From a bacterium HR19 (GTDB lineage: Bacteria > Calescibacteriota > Calescibacteriia > Calescibacteriales > Calescibacteriaceae), in NCBI GenBank assembly GCA_002898315.1, contig BEHV01000006.1:60984-124983 (forward strand): a DNA stretch of 64,000 nucleotides, given 5' to 3'. Position numbers and translations under genes: made by a program. A model generated the notes under the pieces. That model was not told the origin of the DNA. It saw nothing but the letters and a program-made list of their open reading frames with translations, and did no database searches. Position 1 is the first letter of the stretch, and the number at the start of each line of letters is the position of its first letter. This document shows positions 17,319-25,701 of the stretch, one piece after another.

Positions 17319-17804
17319 ATGAAAATCCCTGAGGAGGGGAAAGAAGGAGACTTTGTAATACATGCTCACAAAGCTACAAGATTTCATTGGGATCTGCGAC
17401 TGGAAGTGCCAGCAACAGATGATGACTTTGAAAATATGGACCTCAGCTCATACTCAAAACTCGGAATAGATATCAAAAAAAGAGAGAGCGTGATGTGGAG
17501 CTTTGCGATCCCAAAAGCCAAATTCCCAGAAGCAGGAGAAAAACTCCTTGCAATTGAGACAGAACCTCATCCCGTAGAATACAACTCATTTGAAGGCACA
17601 ATACCAAAAGGAATGTATGGAGCAGGAGAAGTAAAAATATACGACAGCGGAAAAGTTAGATGGTTAAAAGTGAGCAAAAACAAAATCGTCTTTGAACTTG
17701 AAGGGAAAAAAATAAAAGGAAAATTTGCTCTCATTCCTTTTAAAGGGAAAGATAAGGGGGGAGAAAAAAAATGGTTGTGGTCACAGGTGGAGCAGGATTC
17801 ATAG
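17319..17804 (+). CDS. Stand-alone LigD-type 3'-phosphoesterase (PE) domain protein
   Basis: DNA-end-processing 3'-phosphoesterase as found fused in bacterial LigD, here as a separate 161-aa protein of the type found in archaea and some bacteria. Catalytic motifs: FVIHAHKATRFHWDLRLE (the His, Asp and Arg cluster) and PHPVEYNSFEGTIPKGMYGAG. The end KKWLWSQ is typical. It would trim 3'-phosphate or ribonucleotide ends in end joining. I chose the ATG at 17319 over the TTG at 17310. No Ku, ligase or polymerase domain is nearby. Its last 34 bases overlap the start of hldD in another frame. Confidence 0.92.
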   Translation: MKIPEEGKEGDFVIHAHKATRFHWDLRLEVPATDDDFENMDLSSYSKLGIDIKKRESVMWSFAIPKAKFPEAGEKLLAIETEPHPVEYNSFEGTIPKGMYGAGEVKIYDSGKVRWLKVSKNKIVFELEGKKIKGKFALIPFKGKDKGGEKKWLWSQVEQDS

Positions 17805-18757
17805 GAAGCGTTCTCGTATGGAAACTCAACCGGGAAGGCGAAGATAAAATTCTGATTGTAGATTCATTCAAAAACTCCGGAAGCCAATCAAAATGGAAAA
17901 ATCTCATAGGACTTAAATTCTACGATTTAATAGATAAAGAAGATGTGTTCCAGTATCTTCGGTCTGCAAAAGGTGTAGAGGTTATATTTCATTTTGGAGC
18001 AAAGACATCAACAACAGAAAAGGACTTTGGGCTTGTTCTGAAAGAAAATTACGAGTTCTCAAAAAAACTTTTTGAACTCGCGTTCTCAAAAAAAATAATG
18101 TTTGTTTACGCTTCTTCTGCAGCAACCTACGGCTCAGGTGAAAACGGATTTGACGATGACGAACAAAACCTTGAAAAACTCAAACCACTCAATCCATACG
18201 CTATGTCAAAACACCTTTTTGACCTCTGGCTCAAAAAAAATGGATTCTTAAAATACGCACTCGGACTCAAATTCTTCAACGTCTTCGGTCCAAATGAATA
18301 TCACAAAGGAGACATGAGAAGCTTCGCAGTAAAAGCTTATGAACAAATAATAAAATATGGAAAAGTAAGATTGTTCAAATCATATATTCCAGAAATACCA
18401 GACGGAGAACAAAAAAGGGACTTCATATATGTTCTTGATGCAGTTGATATAACACTTTTTTTATATAAAAAATCACAAACAGGAATATTCAACGTAGGAA
18501 CGGGAAAAGCTCACTCTTTCAACGAACTTGTGAAATTCTCATTCAAAACACTCGGAAAAGAAATCAAAATAGAATACTTTGATATGCCTGAAGAGATAAA
18601 AGATCAGTATCAGTACTTTACCGAGGCGAAAGTTCAAAAACTCATCAAAGCCGGCTATGACATCAAAAAAACCCAAAACCTTCAAGAAAAAATATCAGAT
18701 TACATAAACAGGTTTTTGAAAAAAGGATTCAAATCAATAGGAGAAGTGGAAAACTGA
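17771..18757 (+). CDS. hldD: ADP-L-glycero-D-manno-heptose 6-epimerase
   Basis: NADP-dependent short-chain epimerase supplying ADP-L,D-heptose for the lipopolysaccharide inner core. Motifs: VVVTGGAGFIGS (Rossmann), HFGAKTSTTE, YASSAATYGSG, YAMSK (catalytic Tyr-Lys) and FFNVFGPNEYHKGDMRS, which separates HldD from UDP-galactose epimerases. Length 328 aa is near the family norm. AAGGGGGGAG six bases before the ATG is a strong ribosome site, placed inside the upstream PE gene. It supports an LPS-bearing outer membrane; the other heptose genes are not in view. Confidence 0.93.
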   Translation: MVVVTGGAGFIGSVLVWKLNREGEDKILIVDSFKNSGSQSKWKNLIGLKFYDLIDKEDVFQYLRSAKGVEVIFHFGAKTSTTEKDFGLVLKENYEFSKKLFELAFSKKIMFVYASSAATYGSGENGFDDDEQNLEKLKPLNPYAMSKHLFDLWLKKNGFLKYALGLKFFNVFGPNEYHKGDMRSFAVKAYEQIIKYGKVRLFKSYIPEIPDGEQKRDFIYVLDAVDITLFLYKKSQTGIFNVGTGKAHSFNELVKFSFKTLGKEIKIEYFDMPEEIKDQYQYFTEAKVQKLIKAGYDIKKTQNLQEKISDYINRFLKKGFKSIGEVEN

Positions 18758-18823
18758 AACAAACAAAACAAAAAGTTTGAAAAAGATAAAAACATAAAAA
18801 ACCGCAAAATAAAATATTTGATA

Positions 18824-20362
18824 ATGAAAAACGGAAAAATCCTCGTCTGTGATGAGTTAGACAGAGCAGGAATAGAAAAGCTAAAAGAACATTTTGAAGT
18901 TGAAGAAAGGAAAAAATTAGAAGAAAGAGAACTTGCGGAACTTCTTTCATCTGGAGAGTTCTCAGCACTAATAGTCAGGTCAGCAACAAAAGTGACAAAA
19001 AAAGCAATAGAAAATTCTAAAAACCTCAGAGTAATAGGGAGAGCTGGAATAGGAGTAGATAACATAGATGTCAAGACAGCAACAGAAAAAGGTATAGTGG
19101 TTATGAACACTCTCGGAGCAGCAATGACAACAGCAGAACATACATTGGCAATGCTCTTTGCAATAGCAAGAAAAATACCACAAGCCCACCTATCTATAAA
19201 ATCAGGAAAATGGGAAAAAAGCAAATTCATAGGAAAAGAACTTCACGGAAAAACAATAGGTATAATAGGATTAGGAAACATCGGCAGAAAAGTTGCTGAA
19301 CTATCAAAAGCAATCGGAATGAATGTGATATTTTATGACCCCTTCGTAGAAGATGAAAGGTTTGAAAAAGTATCATTTCAAGAACTTCTGAAAAGAGCAG
19401 ATATAATAACAATCCACGTCCCCCTAACAGATAAAACAAAAAACATGATAGGAGAGAAAGAGTTTGAAGAGATGAAAGATGGAGTCATAATAATAAACTG
19501 CGCAAGAGGAGGAATAATAGATGAAACCGCACTTGCAAAATACATAGAGAAAAAGAAAGTATGGGGAGCTGCAATAGATGTTTTTGAGAAAGAACCAATC
19601 ACACCAGATAACCCTCTGCTAAAACTTGAAGATGTTGTTCTGACGCCCCATCTTGGAGCATCAACAGTTGAAGGACAAAAGAACACAGCAATAGAAATAG
19701 CCGAAAAAATCATAAAGTTTTTGAAATTCGGAATAATTCAAGATGCTGTAAACTTCTTCCCGATACCAGAAGGAAAGAAACAATTTTTTGATTTAGGAGA
19801 AAAACTCGGCTCGTTCATGTCTCAGGCGTATAACTTCCCCGTAAAAGAGATAAAGATAATAACAGGAATTCCAGAGTCATACATAGTAAAATCGGGAGTG
19901 CTTTATGGTTTTGGCAAAAACATCTTCGGAGAAATTATAACTCCCCTCAACGCAGAAAACCTCATAAAATCAAAAGGAATATCTATCGGAGAAAAAAACG
20001 AAAAAGAGTTTCAAAATTATGTTAAGGTTGAAATAGAAACATCGGAAGGAAGGTTCTCAATAGGTGGAACCGTAATAAACGGCTCTTGCAGAATAACCGA
20101 AATAAACTCAATGCGACTTGAAGCGAACGCAGAGGGAAACATAATCTTCCTTGAGAACGAAGATAAACCCGGAGTCGTAGGAAAAATAGGCACATTCCTC
20201 GGGGATAACATGATAAATATAGCTTCTATTCATCTTGGGAGAGAAAGACCCGGTGGAAAAGCGGTAGCTCTCATAAATGTTGATTCTGTACCAAAACCAG
20301 AAATCCTTGAGGGACTTAAAAAAATAAAGAACGTCCTCAGGGCAACATTCATAAAGCTCTGA
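18824..20362 (+). CDS. serA: D-3-phosphoglycerate dehydrogenase
   Basis: First step of serine synthesis. Long three-domain form of about 512 aa: the catalytic domain, the NAD domain (GIIGLGNIGRKVA; NCARGG with the substrate Arg; LTPHLGAST with the catalytic His), an intervening ASB domain, and a C-terminal ACT domain (IIFLENEDKPGVVGKIGTFLG) that usually gives serine feedback. The ATG at 18824 is preferred to the TTG two codons before it. It starts 66 bases after hldD and may have its own promoter, as AT-rich sequence with TAAAAT lies just before the start. Confidence 0.95.
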   Translation: MKNGKILVCDELDRAGIEKLKEHFEVEERKKLEERELAELLSSGEFSALIVRSATKVTKKAIENSKNLRVIGRAGIGVDNIDVKTATEKGIVVMNTLGAAMTTAEHTLAMLFAIARKIPQAHLSIKSGKWEKSKFIGKELHGKTIGIIGLGNIGRKVAELSKAIGMNVIFYDPFVEDERFEKVSFQELLKRADIITIHVPLTDKTKNMIGEKEFEEMKDGVIIINCARGGIIDETALAKYIEKKKVWGAAIDVFEKEPITPDNPLLKLEDVVLTPHLGASTVEGQKNTAIEIAEKIIKFLKFGIIQDAVNFFPIPEGKKQFFDLGEKLGSFMSQAYNFPVKEIKIITGIPESYIVKSGVLYGFGKNIFGEIITPLNAENLIKSKGISIGEKNEKEFQNYVKVEIETSEGRFSIGGTVINGSCRITEINSMRLEANAEGNIIFLENEDKPGVVGKIGTFLGDNMINIASIHLGRERPGGKAVALINVDSVPKPEILEGLKKIKNVLRATFIKL

Positions 20363-20491
20363 AGACAAAATTAATCTGAAATAAAACCAAAATTTTTAAA
20401 ATTGAAATAAGATTGAATTTTGAAGAAATCAGTCAGAACTGAATTGAGAGGATAAAAATTTGAACTATTTTAAAAAATAAAAAAGAGAGAT

Positions 20492-20518
20492 TTAAGAAAA
20501 ATTTAGCATTTCCGATTT
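20492..20518 (+). promoter_or_regulatory. Possible flagellar sigma-28 promoter
   Basis: TTAAGAAA, 11 bases, then TCCGATTT. The flagellar sigma consensus is TAAAGTTT-N11-GCCGATAA: the spacing is exact, the -10 matches five of eight and the -35 about four of eight. It lies 28 bases before the FlgM-like gene, the place expected for a class 3 flgM promoter. The rest of the 183-base gap after serA shows nothing else I recognise. Confidence 0.4.
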
Positions 20519-20545
20519 ATAAAAATATGGCGGGGGTGAAGGCAA

Positions 20546-20839
20546 ATGGCAGATGAAATAAAAGTGAAAATCACAAAAGATATAACAAGAATAGAAAATA
20601 TTCAGAACCAGAAAAATCAACAGGGGAAAATAGTAAGCTCAGGGGGAAAAATAAAAGAGAAAACCGAAATATCAGAAGAAGCAAAAATGCTCACAGAATT
20701 TGTGCCAAAAATAATAAAAAGCGTTCAGGAAAGTGAAAATGTAGAAAGAGAAGCAAAACCTGCTTCAAACTCACAAATAGCAACATCACTCGTAGAAGAA
20801 CTCATTAAATCTGTCCTCACAAAAAAACTTCAAGATTGA
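20546..20839 (+). CDS. Small protein, possible FlgM-like anti-sigma-28 factor
   Basis: 97 residues, disordered and charged at the N-terminus, with EISEEAKMLTEF in the middle and a helical C-terminus (IATSLVEELIKSVLTKKL). FlgM proteins share this layout: a disordered N-terminus, an E(I/L)S-x-x-A segment, then two helices that bind sigma-28. The usual VR-x-(E/D)KV segment before the last helices is not clear, so the call is tentative. GGGGGTGAAGG precedes the ATG. The possible sigma-28 promoter upstream and flagellar genes elsewhere in the window support it. The kinase-like gene starts five bases after its stop. Confidence 0.5.
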   Translation: MADEIKVKITKDITRIENIQNQKNQQGKIVSSGGKIKEKTEISEEAKMLTEFVPKIIKSVQESENVEREAKPASNSQIATSLVEELIKSVLTKKLQD

Positions 20840-20843
20840 AAAC

Positions 20844-21485
20844 TTGAAGGAAATAAATGAAAAAGGACAGGACTTTATAAAAAAAGTTGAAGACATAAAA
20901 TTCCTCAAAAAAGGATGGAGAGGAATTATTTTTGTAGACAAGTTTGAAAACCAAAAGGTAGCCATAAAAATAGCAAAAAACGAAACCCTCATAAAAAACA
21001 TAAAAAAAGAAGCCGAAATTCTCAAAGTAGTCAACAGAGAAGGAATAGGTCCAGACCTTATAGCAGTAGGATATGATTTTATAATAACACGGTTCATAGA
21101 AGGAGAAGGATTCGGAAAGGTTCTGGAGCAAAAAAATTTGAGTTCGGTAAAAAATCTTTTCTTTGATATACTCTATCAGGCAAGGAAACTTGATGAAATC
21201 AAAATATCAAAAAACGAAATGCACAGACCATACAGCAATATAATAGTTAGCGGTCAAAAAGCATTTCTGATTGACTTTGAATCATCACAAATATCTGAAA
21301 ACCCCAAAAACATAACGCAGTTTTTCTCATTCATATTATCTTTCCTGAAACACAAAGGAGCAATATTTCCAAAAGAAGAAAAAGAAGCAATTTTGCTCGC
21401 ACAGGAATACAAAAAAACCTACTCTCAAAAAAGCTTTGAAAAAATCTTGAAATTCATTTCTGATGTCTTCACAAAACTAAATTAA
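20844..21485 (+). CDS. Predicted RIO/AarF-like small protein kinase (COG2112 type)
   Basis: 213-aa minimal kinase-like protein. An N-lobe segment WRGIIFVDKFENQKVAIKIAK contains the ATP-binding lysine, and KEAEIL follows. The catalytic region reads MHRPYSNIIV and then LIDFESS. This matches COG2112 kinases, best known in archaea, in which HRP replaces HRD and DFE replaces DFG. The substrate is unknown. The start is a TTG five bases after the previous stop, with no in-frame ATG nearby, so translation is probably coupled to the FlgM-like gene. The peroxiredoxin-like gene begins six bases downstream. Confidence 0.75.
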   Translation: MKEINEKGQDFIKKVEDIKFLKKGWRGIIFVDKFENQKVAIKIAKNETLIKNIKKEAEILKVVNREGIGPDLIAVGYDFIITRFIEGEGFGKVLEQKNLSSVKNLFFDILYQARKLDEIKISKNEMHRPYSNIIVSGQKAFLIDFESSQISENPKNITQFFSFILSFLKHKGAIFPKEEKEAILLAQEYKKTYSQKSFEKILKFISDVFTKLN

Positions 21486-21491
21486 GATGAA

Positions 21492-22025
21492 ATGATCACA
21501 GCAGGAATAGGTTCGGTAGCCCCAAACTTTACAGCAGAAGATGTAAAAGGACAAAAAATAACTCTTCAAGCAGACAAAAAATACATTTTAGCTTTCCATA
21601 GGTATATGGGATGTATATGGTGCCAAACAGACATAATGAGATTGATAAAACTAAAAGATGAACTGAAATCAAAAGGAATTGAGACAATAATATTTGTAAA
21701 CAGCCCAAAGCATTCGGTAGAAGATTACTTGAAGCATTATCCTGATTTTCCCTTCAAAATCGTTCCAGACCCAGATAAAAAAATCTACAAACTATATGGA
21801 GTTGAAAGCGGGAACTTTCTTGACATGATACCCGCAACTATAAACACAATAAAAAATATCACCGTATTCAAAGATTACAAATTCGTAAAAGATGGAATTA
21901 AAGGAGATAGATATCTGAGACCAGCATTTTTTGGAATAGACAACATGAAAATCATATACGAGTTCAGAGCAAAAAACCCAGCAGATTATCCGGATTTGCA
22001 AAAAATGATAGAAAACTTCAAATGA
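21492..22025 (+). CDS. Peroxiredoxin-like (AhpC/TSA) family protein
   Basis: Thioredoxin-fold protein of 177 aa. The start is typical (GSVAPNFTAEDVKGQKITL). The active-site strand reads FHRYMGCIWCQTD, a CxxC where true peroxiredoxins have PxxxTxxC. This fits the PRX-like subfamily found in bacteria and fungi with uncertain activity: it may reduce peroxides or act as an oxidoreductase. It is the last gene of the FlgM-like/kinase cluster, and it converges on thiL with a three-base gap. Confidence 0.8.
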   Translation: MITAGIGSVAPNFTAEDVKGQKITLQADKKYILAFHRYMGCIWCQTDIMRLIKLKDELKSKGIETIIFVNSPKHSVEDYLKHYPDFPFKIVPDPDKKIYKLYGVESGNFLDMIPATINTIKNITVFKDYKFVKDGIKGDRYLRPAFFGIDNMKIIYEFRAKNPADYPDLQKMIENFK

Positions 22026-22028
22026 GTT

Positions 22029-23054
22029 TCAGAAATGCTCAAAAGTGAACTCGCTCACCTTCCTTAAAGTGAAAAAAACAAAAACATCTTTTCCTGAAAA
22101 ACTTTTTATCTTTTTGAAAGGATAGCTTTTTCTCTTCGCATTTTTGACATCAGAAGGAGAAAGAATTATTCCTATAACCTCGCCAAATTTTCTCATACTA
22201 AGAAAATCATTTTCTTTCACTCCGAAAACTATCTCGTAATCATCTCCCCATGTAGCAGAAACACTTTGAGGGTCCTGAAAAAAAAGCGGAGCATATCTCA
22301 AAAACTCATCTGAAAAAGGCATTCTCTCCGGAAAAAACTCCGCAGAAACACCATTTACAGCGCATATCCATTCAACTGTTCTCAGCGGACCATCAGAAGA
22401 ATCAGCAGAGAACTTCACTTTTTTTCTTATTCTCAATATTGATGTCCGCAACGGAGGTTTTAAAAACTTTTCAAGGGCATAAGGGATATGTTTTTCTGCA
22501 TATTTTCTTCCTTTTTGTTTGAGGACTGCAAGAGCCAGGGCGGAGTCGCCGACTGTTCCCGTAATATGTATATGATAGCCGGGTTTCGCACCGAAGCGGG
22601 AAAGCGGTTTGAAAGAGCTAAACCCACCAACAAAAAAAGATAAAGAATATACATCAGATTTAGATATATCTCCGCCTATAAGTTTTACTCCTATTTTATC
22701 TGCACAGTTGATAACGCCATCTCCGATTCTTTCTACGACTTTGCTATCTCTTCCAGAAATATTAAAAAGAGCGAAGACAGGATAAGTAGCAGTAGCTATT
22801 ATGTCGCTTATCGCACATCTCAAAGCTCTCTCACCCACCTCTTCGGGAGTCATAAATTCAAAGTCAAAATGGACTTTTTCAACCGCCTGGTCAGAAGATA
22901 AAACCAAATGCTTTCCGTTCAGCTTGAAAGAAAAAGAATCGCTTCCCCAAGGAGTAGAGATACTGAAACCCAAAATGCGAGATAACTTCTTTCTTACCCA
23001 TCCCAATTTTTTCCCGAGCTTTATAATTCTCTCTATCTCTGTTTCTTTCATCAT
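22029..23054 (-). CDS. thiL: Thiamine-monophosphate kinase
   Basis: Phosphorylates thiamine monophosphate to thiamine diphosphate. AIR-synthase-like fold with ThiL hallmarks: LVLSSDQAVEKVHFDFEFMTPEEVGERAL, AISDIIATATYPVFAL, KLIGGDISKS, ITGTVGDSALAL, FSADSSDGPLRTVEWIC and TWGDDYEIVF. The usual substrate-loop D-x-x-V-E-x-x-H-F is present. Length 341 aa is normal. The C-terminus is divergent. Two ATGs in tandem; the first is used. It fits with thi4 elsewhere in the window. Confidence 0.93.
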   Translation of the reverse strand: MMKETEIERIIKLGKKLGWVRKKLSRILGFSISTPWGSDSFSFKLNGKHLVLSSDQAVEKVHFDFEFMTPEEVGERALRCAISDIIATATYPVFALFNISGRDSKVVERIGDGVINCADKIGVKLIGGDISKSDVYSLSFFVGGFSSFKPLSRFGAKPGYHIHITGTVGDSALALAVLKQKGRKYAEKHIPYALEKFLKPPLRTSILRIRKKVKFSADSSDGPLRTVEWICAVNGVSAEFFPERMPFSDEFLRYAPLFFQDPQSVSATWGDDYEIVFGVKENDFLSMRKFGEVIGIILSPSDVKNAKRKSYPFKKIKSFSGKDVFVFFTLRKVSEFTFEHF

Positions 23055-23093
23055 TGAATCTGGCTGGACCTTCGGAGATGCTTTGAAATTTTC

Positions 23094-23684
23094 TCACATC
23101 TTATCTATTTCATAAGGTTCTTTCCACTTCCAGTTTTCTATTATTTCTTCTGGGGAATTCTTTTTTCTTGAAGGGGAAACTTTCATCTGGAGTTCTGACC
23201 TGCGGGCATTTTGAAGTATCTTTTCTGCCACAGCTCTTCCAACTATAATTTTTCTTTCTTTCGGATTGAGCTCTTCACCACCGATTGCTTCTGCGAGAAT
23301 CTTCCCCTCACCATCAAAAATGACATACTTTATAAATACGACAAGGTAAAGGTTAGTTTTGTTTTCTACCTCAACAGCCCATTCCCATATATAAGCTTCT
23401 TTTGGCATTGTTCTTTCAACTACGCGCCAGCCATGTCTGAAAACCTCAACAGGTCTTTCCTGCAACGTGCTTTCACCTTCCTCTAATTTCTGCTCCTCCT
23501 CTTTTAGTTTTTGAACTTCATCCGTTATAACTTCCTCACCACCCCTCATAAATTCCCTGTTTTGGAAAAAGAGAAATAGCAAAATCGCAATAGCAATCAG
23601 TGATAAAGATAAGGTGACAATGAAAAATCTTCTCCTTTTTTCCATAATATTGAGGGAAAAATCTTTTTTCCTTGATAAATACAT
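23094..23684 (-). CDS. Membrane-anchored protein with FxLYD-like domain
   Basis: 196 residues: a short basic N-terminus, one transmembrane helix (IVTLSLSLIAIAILLFLFF), an acidic coiled stretch (about 50-75), then a beta domain with WAVEVENKTNLYLVVFIKYVIFDGEGKIL, the pattern of FxLYD domains found on bacterial surface proteins. It is likely periplasmic and membrane-tethered. The ATG at 23684 has GGATGAG eight bases upstream; the second ATG (23645) is closer to the helix and remains possible. It precedes thiL by 40 bases. It diverges from the iron permease, and the 113 bases between them must hold both promoters. Confidence 0.7.
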   Translation of the reverse strand: MYLSRKKDFSLNIMEKRRRFFIVTLSLSLIAIAILLFLFFQNREFMRGGEEVITDEVQKLKEEEQKLEEGESTLQERPVEVFRHGWRVVERTMPKEAYIWEWAVEVENKTNLYLVVFIKYVIFDGEGKILAEAIGGEELNPKERKIIVGRAVAEKILQNARRSELQMKVSPSRKKNSPEEIIENWKWKEPYEIDKM

Positions 23685-23797
23685 TTAGTAATCTCATCCG
23701 GTATAACTTTCTGATTTACGGGAATTTAAAGGTATCGGAGGAAAAAAACCGAAAAAAGGAAAATTCGTCTGCAACGGAGATAATATTTTTATAGATA

Positions 23798-25633
23798 ATG
23801 AAAATCATTTTCAAAAACTTTCCAAAATATATCATCGCCATATCTATAATGCTTATGGTAAAACCAATACTATCATCAGCGGAAAATCAGAACCTGATAA
23901 AAATTTTCATGTTATCTTCATACATAGGTTCAGATTACGAAAAAGCAGTTGAGAACAGAAAGGTTATATCAGAATTTGAATATGAAGAAATGAAAAATAT
24001 GTGCAAAGAAATTCAGGATTCAGCAAAAAACTACGAAGAAATAAAACAAATAGCAGATGAGCTATGCAAAGCAATTGAAAATAAAGAGGATAAAACTGTA
24101 ATACAAGAGCTTTCAAAGAAGATAAGCGAGCTCGTAATAAAAAAGGGAGCGGTCCAACCCACATCTGTTCCAAGCTTCAAAAAAGGAGAGAGTTTATACA
24201 AAAAACTCTGCTCATCATGCCACGGGGAAAAAGGAGAAGGATACAAAATCACATTTGAAAACTCTCCGCCACCATCTCCTCTTACCTCACAGCATATCTC
24301 TCCCGCAAAGGTCTTCGCTATAACAAAATTTGGAATAGAAGGAACTAAAATGCCACAATTTGAACTTACAGATAAAGAAAGATGGTCTTTATCTTTCTAT
24401 GTATCTGCAATGAGATACATCTTTCTGGAAGAAGAGAACAAAAATTTTCATCAGTCAGATGAAAGCGTAAGAGAAATTGTGAAAAATATAGACCCCTTCT
24501 CTGCTCTCTTTGATTTTTCAAATAAAGAAAACGGAGAGATAGAAAAATCTTACGGATTTGACACCGCAAAAAAAATCCGTCTCGATGTGTTCAGAATAAA
24601 TAACAAAGATGCCTTTCTTGAAGGATTAGAAAAAGGTGTCAGGAGCTTAAAAAAGGGAGAAGTGAAATCAGCAGAATACCTCCTCACATCAGGATATATG
24701 ATATTTGAAGAGATTGAGCCAATTCTTTCGGCAAAAGACAAAAGCAAAGTAAAAAAAATTGAAATGCTCTACTCATCGGCGATACAGGATATAAAGTCAG
24801 GCAAAAAAGAGAGTGCGGAGGAGAAAATCAAAAAAATCTCAAAAATGCTATATGAAATATCTGATAGCAAAACAAACAACAAACTCTCCGCTTTCATAAT
24901 AGTTTTAAGAGAGGGTTTTGAGGCAATACTCATCATATCTGCAATTTTCGGGATAATATCTGCGAGCGGGCTCTCTCCTGTTCCTGTATATTCAGGAGCG
25001 TTATCGGGATTTATTTCGGGAGTAGCTTTGTGGGGTGTTCTTGAAAAAATAATGAGCATAAACAGAGAACTGATGGAAGGTATCTTTACACTTATTGCGG
25101 TGATTTTAATACTATGGGTAAGTTTGTGGGTTTTGCAAAAAACACGAGAGGAGAACATCAGAGCATTTTTAGAAAAGATAAAGAGAGAAGCTCAGGCAAG
25201 AAACTATGTGTTTTTGTTTCTCGCATCTTTCTTTGCGGTCAGCAGAGAAGCAGGAGAAACAGTTATCTTCCTCAACGCCCTTGGTCCGAACATAAAAGAG
25301 GGAATAATACTTGGAATCTTAGCACTTTTTATAATCACCATAATCATATACATTCTGAAAGTAAAGTTAAAACCGAAGACATTTTTCACCATAACTAATT
25401 TCATCTTAAACATAACAGCAATCTCTCTCGTAGGTAAGGCGATTCTTGAATTTCAATCTGCTGGAATAATACCTGTTGATATAATCAATTTTTTACCATC
25501 AATAGATATTCTGGGAATATATCCTACGGTTCAGACGATTTTAGCTCAATTTATTTTACTTACTTTTCTCATCTCAATCACTGCCTACTACTTACTCAAA
25601 AGCCAGCAGAGAGAAGAAAAGACAAAAATATAA
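23798..25633 (+). CDS. Cytochrome c-FTR1 iron permease fusion
   Basis: 611 residues. A signal peptide (MLMVKPILSSAEN) is followed by a helical region and one cytochrome c domain (heme motif CSSCHG, with a possible Met ligand in GTKMPQFE). After a helical linker with FDTAKKIRLDVFRIN comes an FTR1-type permease with about seven helices. The two FTR1 acid motifs are present as variants: LREGFEA (usual REGLE) and SREAGETVIF. Such fusions link ferrous iron oxidation to Fe3+ import or export across the inner membrane. The last helices are hydrophobic and end in a charged tail. Confidence 0.9.
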   Translation: MKIIFKNFPKYIIAISIMLMVKPILSSAENQNLIKIFMLSSYIGSDYEKAVENRKVISEFEYEEMKNMCKEIQDSAKNYEEIKQIADELCKAIENKEDKTVIQELSKKISELVIKKGAVQPTSVPSFKKGESLYKKLCSSCHGEKGEGYKITFENSPPPSPLTSQHISPAKVFAITKFGIEGTKMPQFELTDKERWSLSFYVSAMRYIFLEEENKNFHQSDESVREIVKNIDPFSALFDFSNKENGEIEKSYGFDTAKKIRLDVFRINNKDAFLEGLEKGVRSLKKGEVKSAEYLLTSGYMIFEEIEPILSAKDKSKVKKIEMLYSSAIQDIKSGKKESAEEKIKKISKMLYEISDSKTNNKLSAFIIVLREGFEAILIISAIFGIISASGLSPVPVYSGALSGFISGVALWGVLEKIMSINRELMEGIFTLIAVILILWVSLWVLQKTREENIRAFLEKIKREAQARNYVFLFLASFFAVSREAGETVIFLNALGPNIKEGIILGILALFIITIIIYILKVKLKPKTFFTITNFILNITAISLVGKAILEFQSAGIIPVDIINFLPSIDILGIYPTVQTILAQFILLTFLISITAYYLLKSQQREEKTKI

Positions 25634-25670
25634 TTCTTCGCAAAATAATTGTTCATAAAAGAAATTCTTG

Positions 25671-25699
25671 TTGACCAATAATAAATTTTGATTTATAAG
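25671..25699 (+). promoter_or_regulatory. Strong promoter of trpS ending two bases before the ATG
   Basis: TTGACC, 17 bases, then TATAAG. The -35 matches five of six and the -10 five of six consensus bases. The expected start point falls around the ATG at 25702, implying a leaderless mRNA. No Shine-Dalgarno is present in the same space. Confidence 0.65.
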
Positions 25700-25701
25700 C
25701 G

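Noticed and set aside
25114-25398. 94-aa plus-strand ORF inside the FTR1 gene
   Set aside because: It is a second frame of the permease; helix pattern belongs to FTR1.
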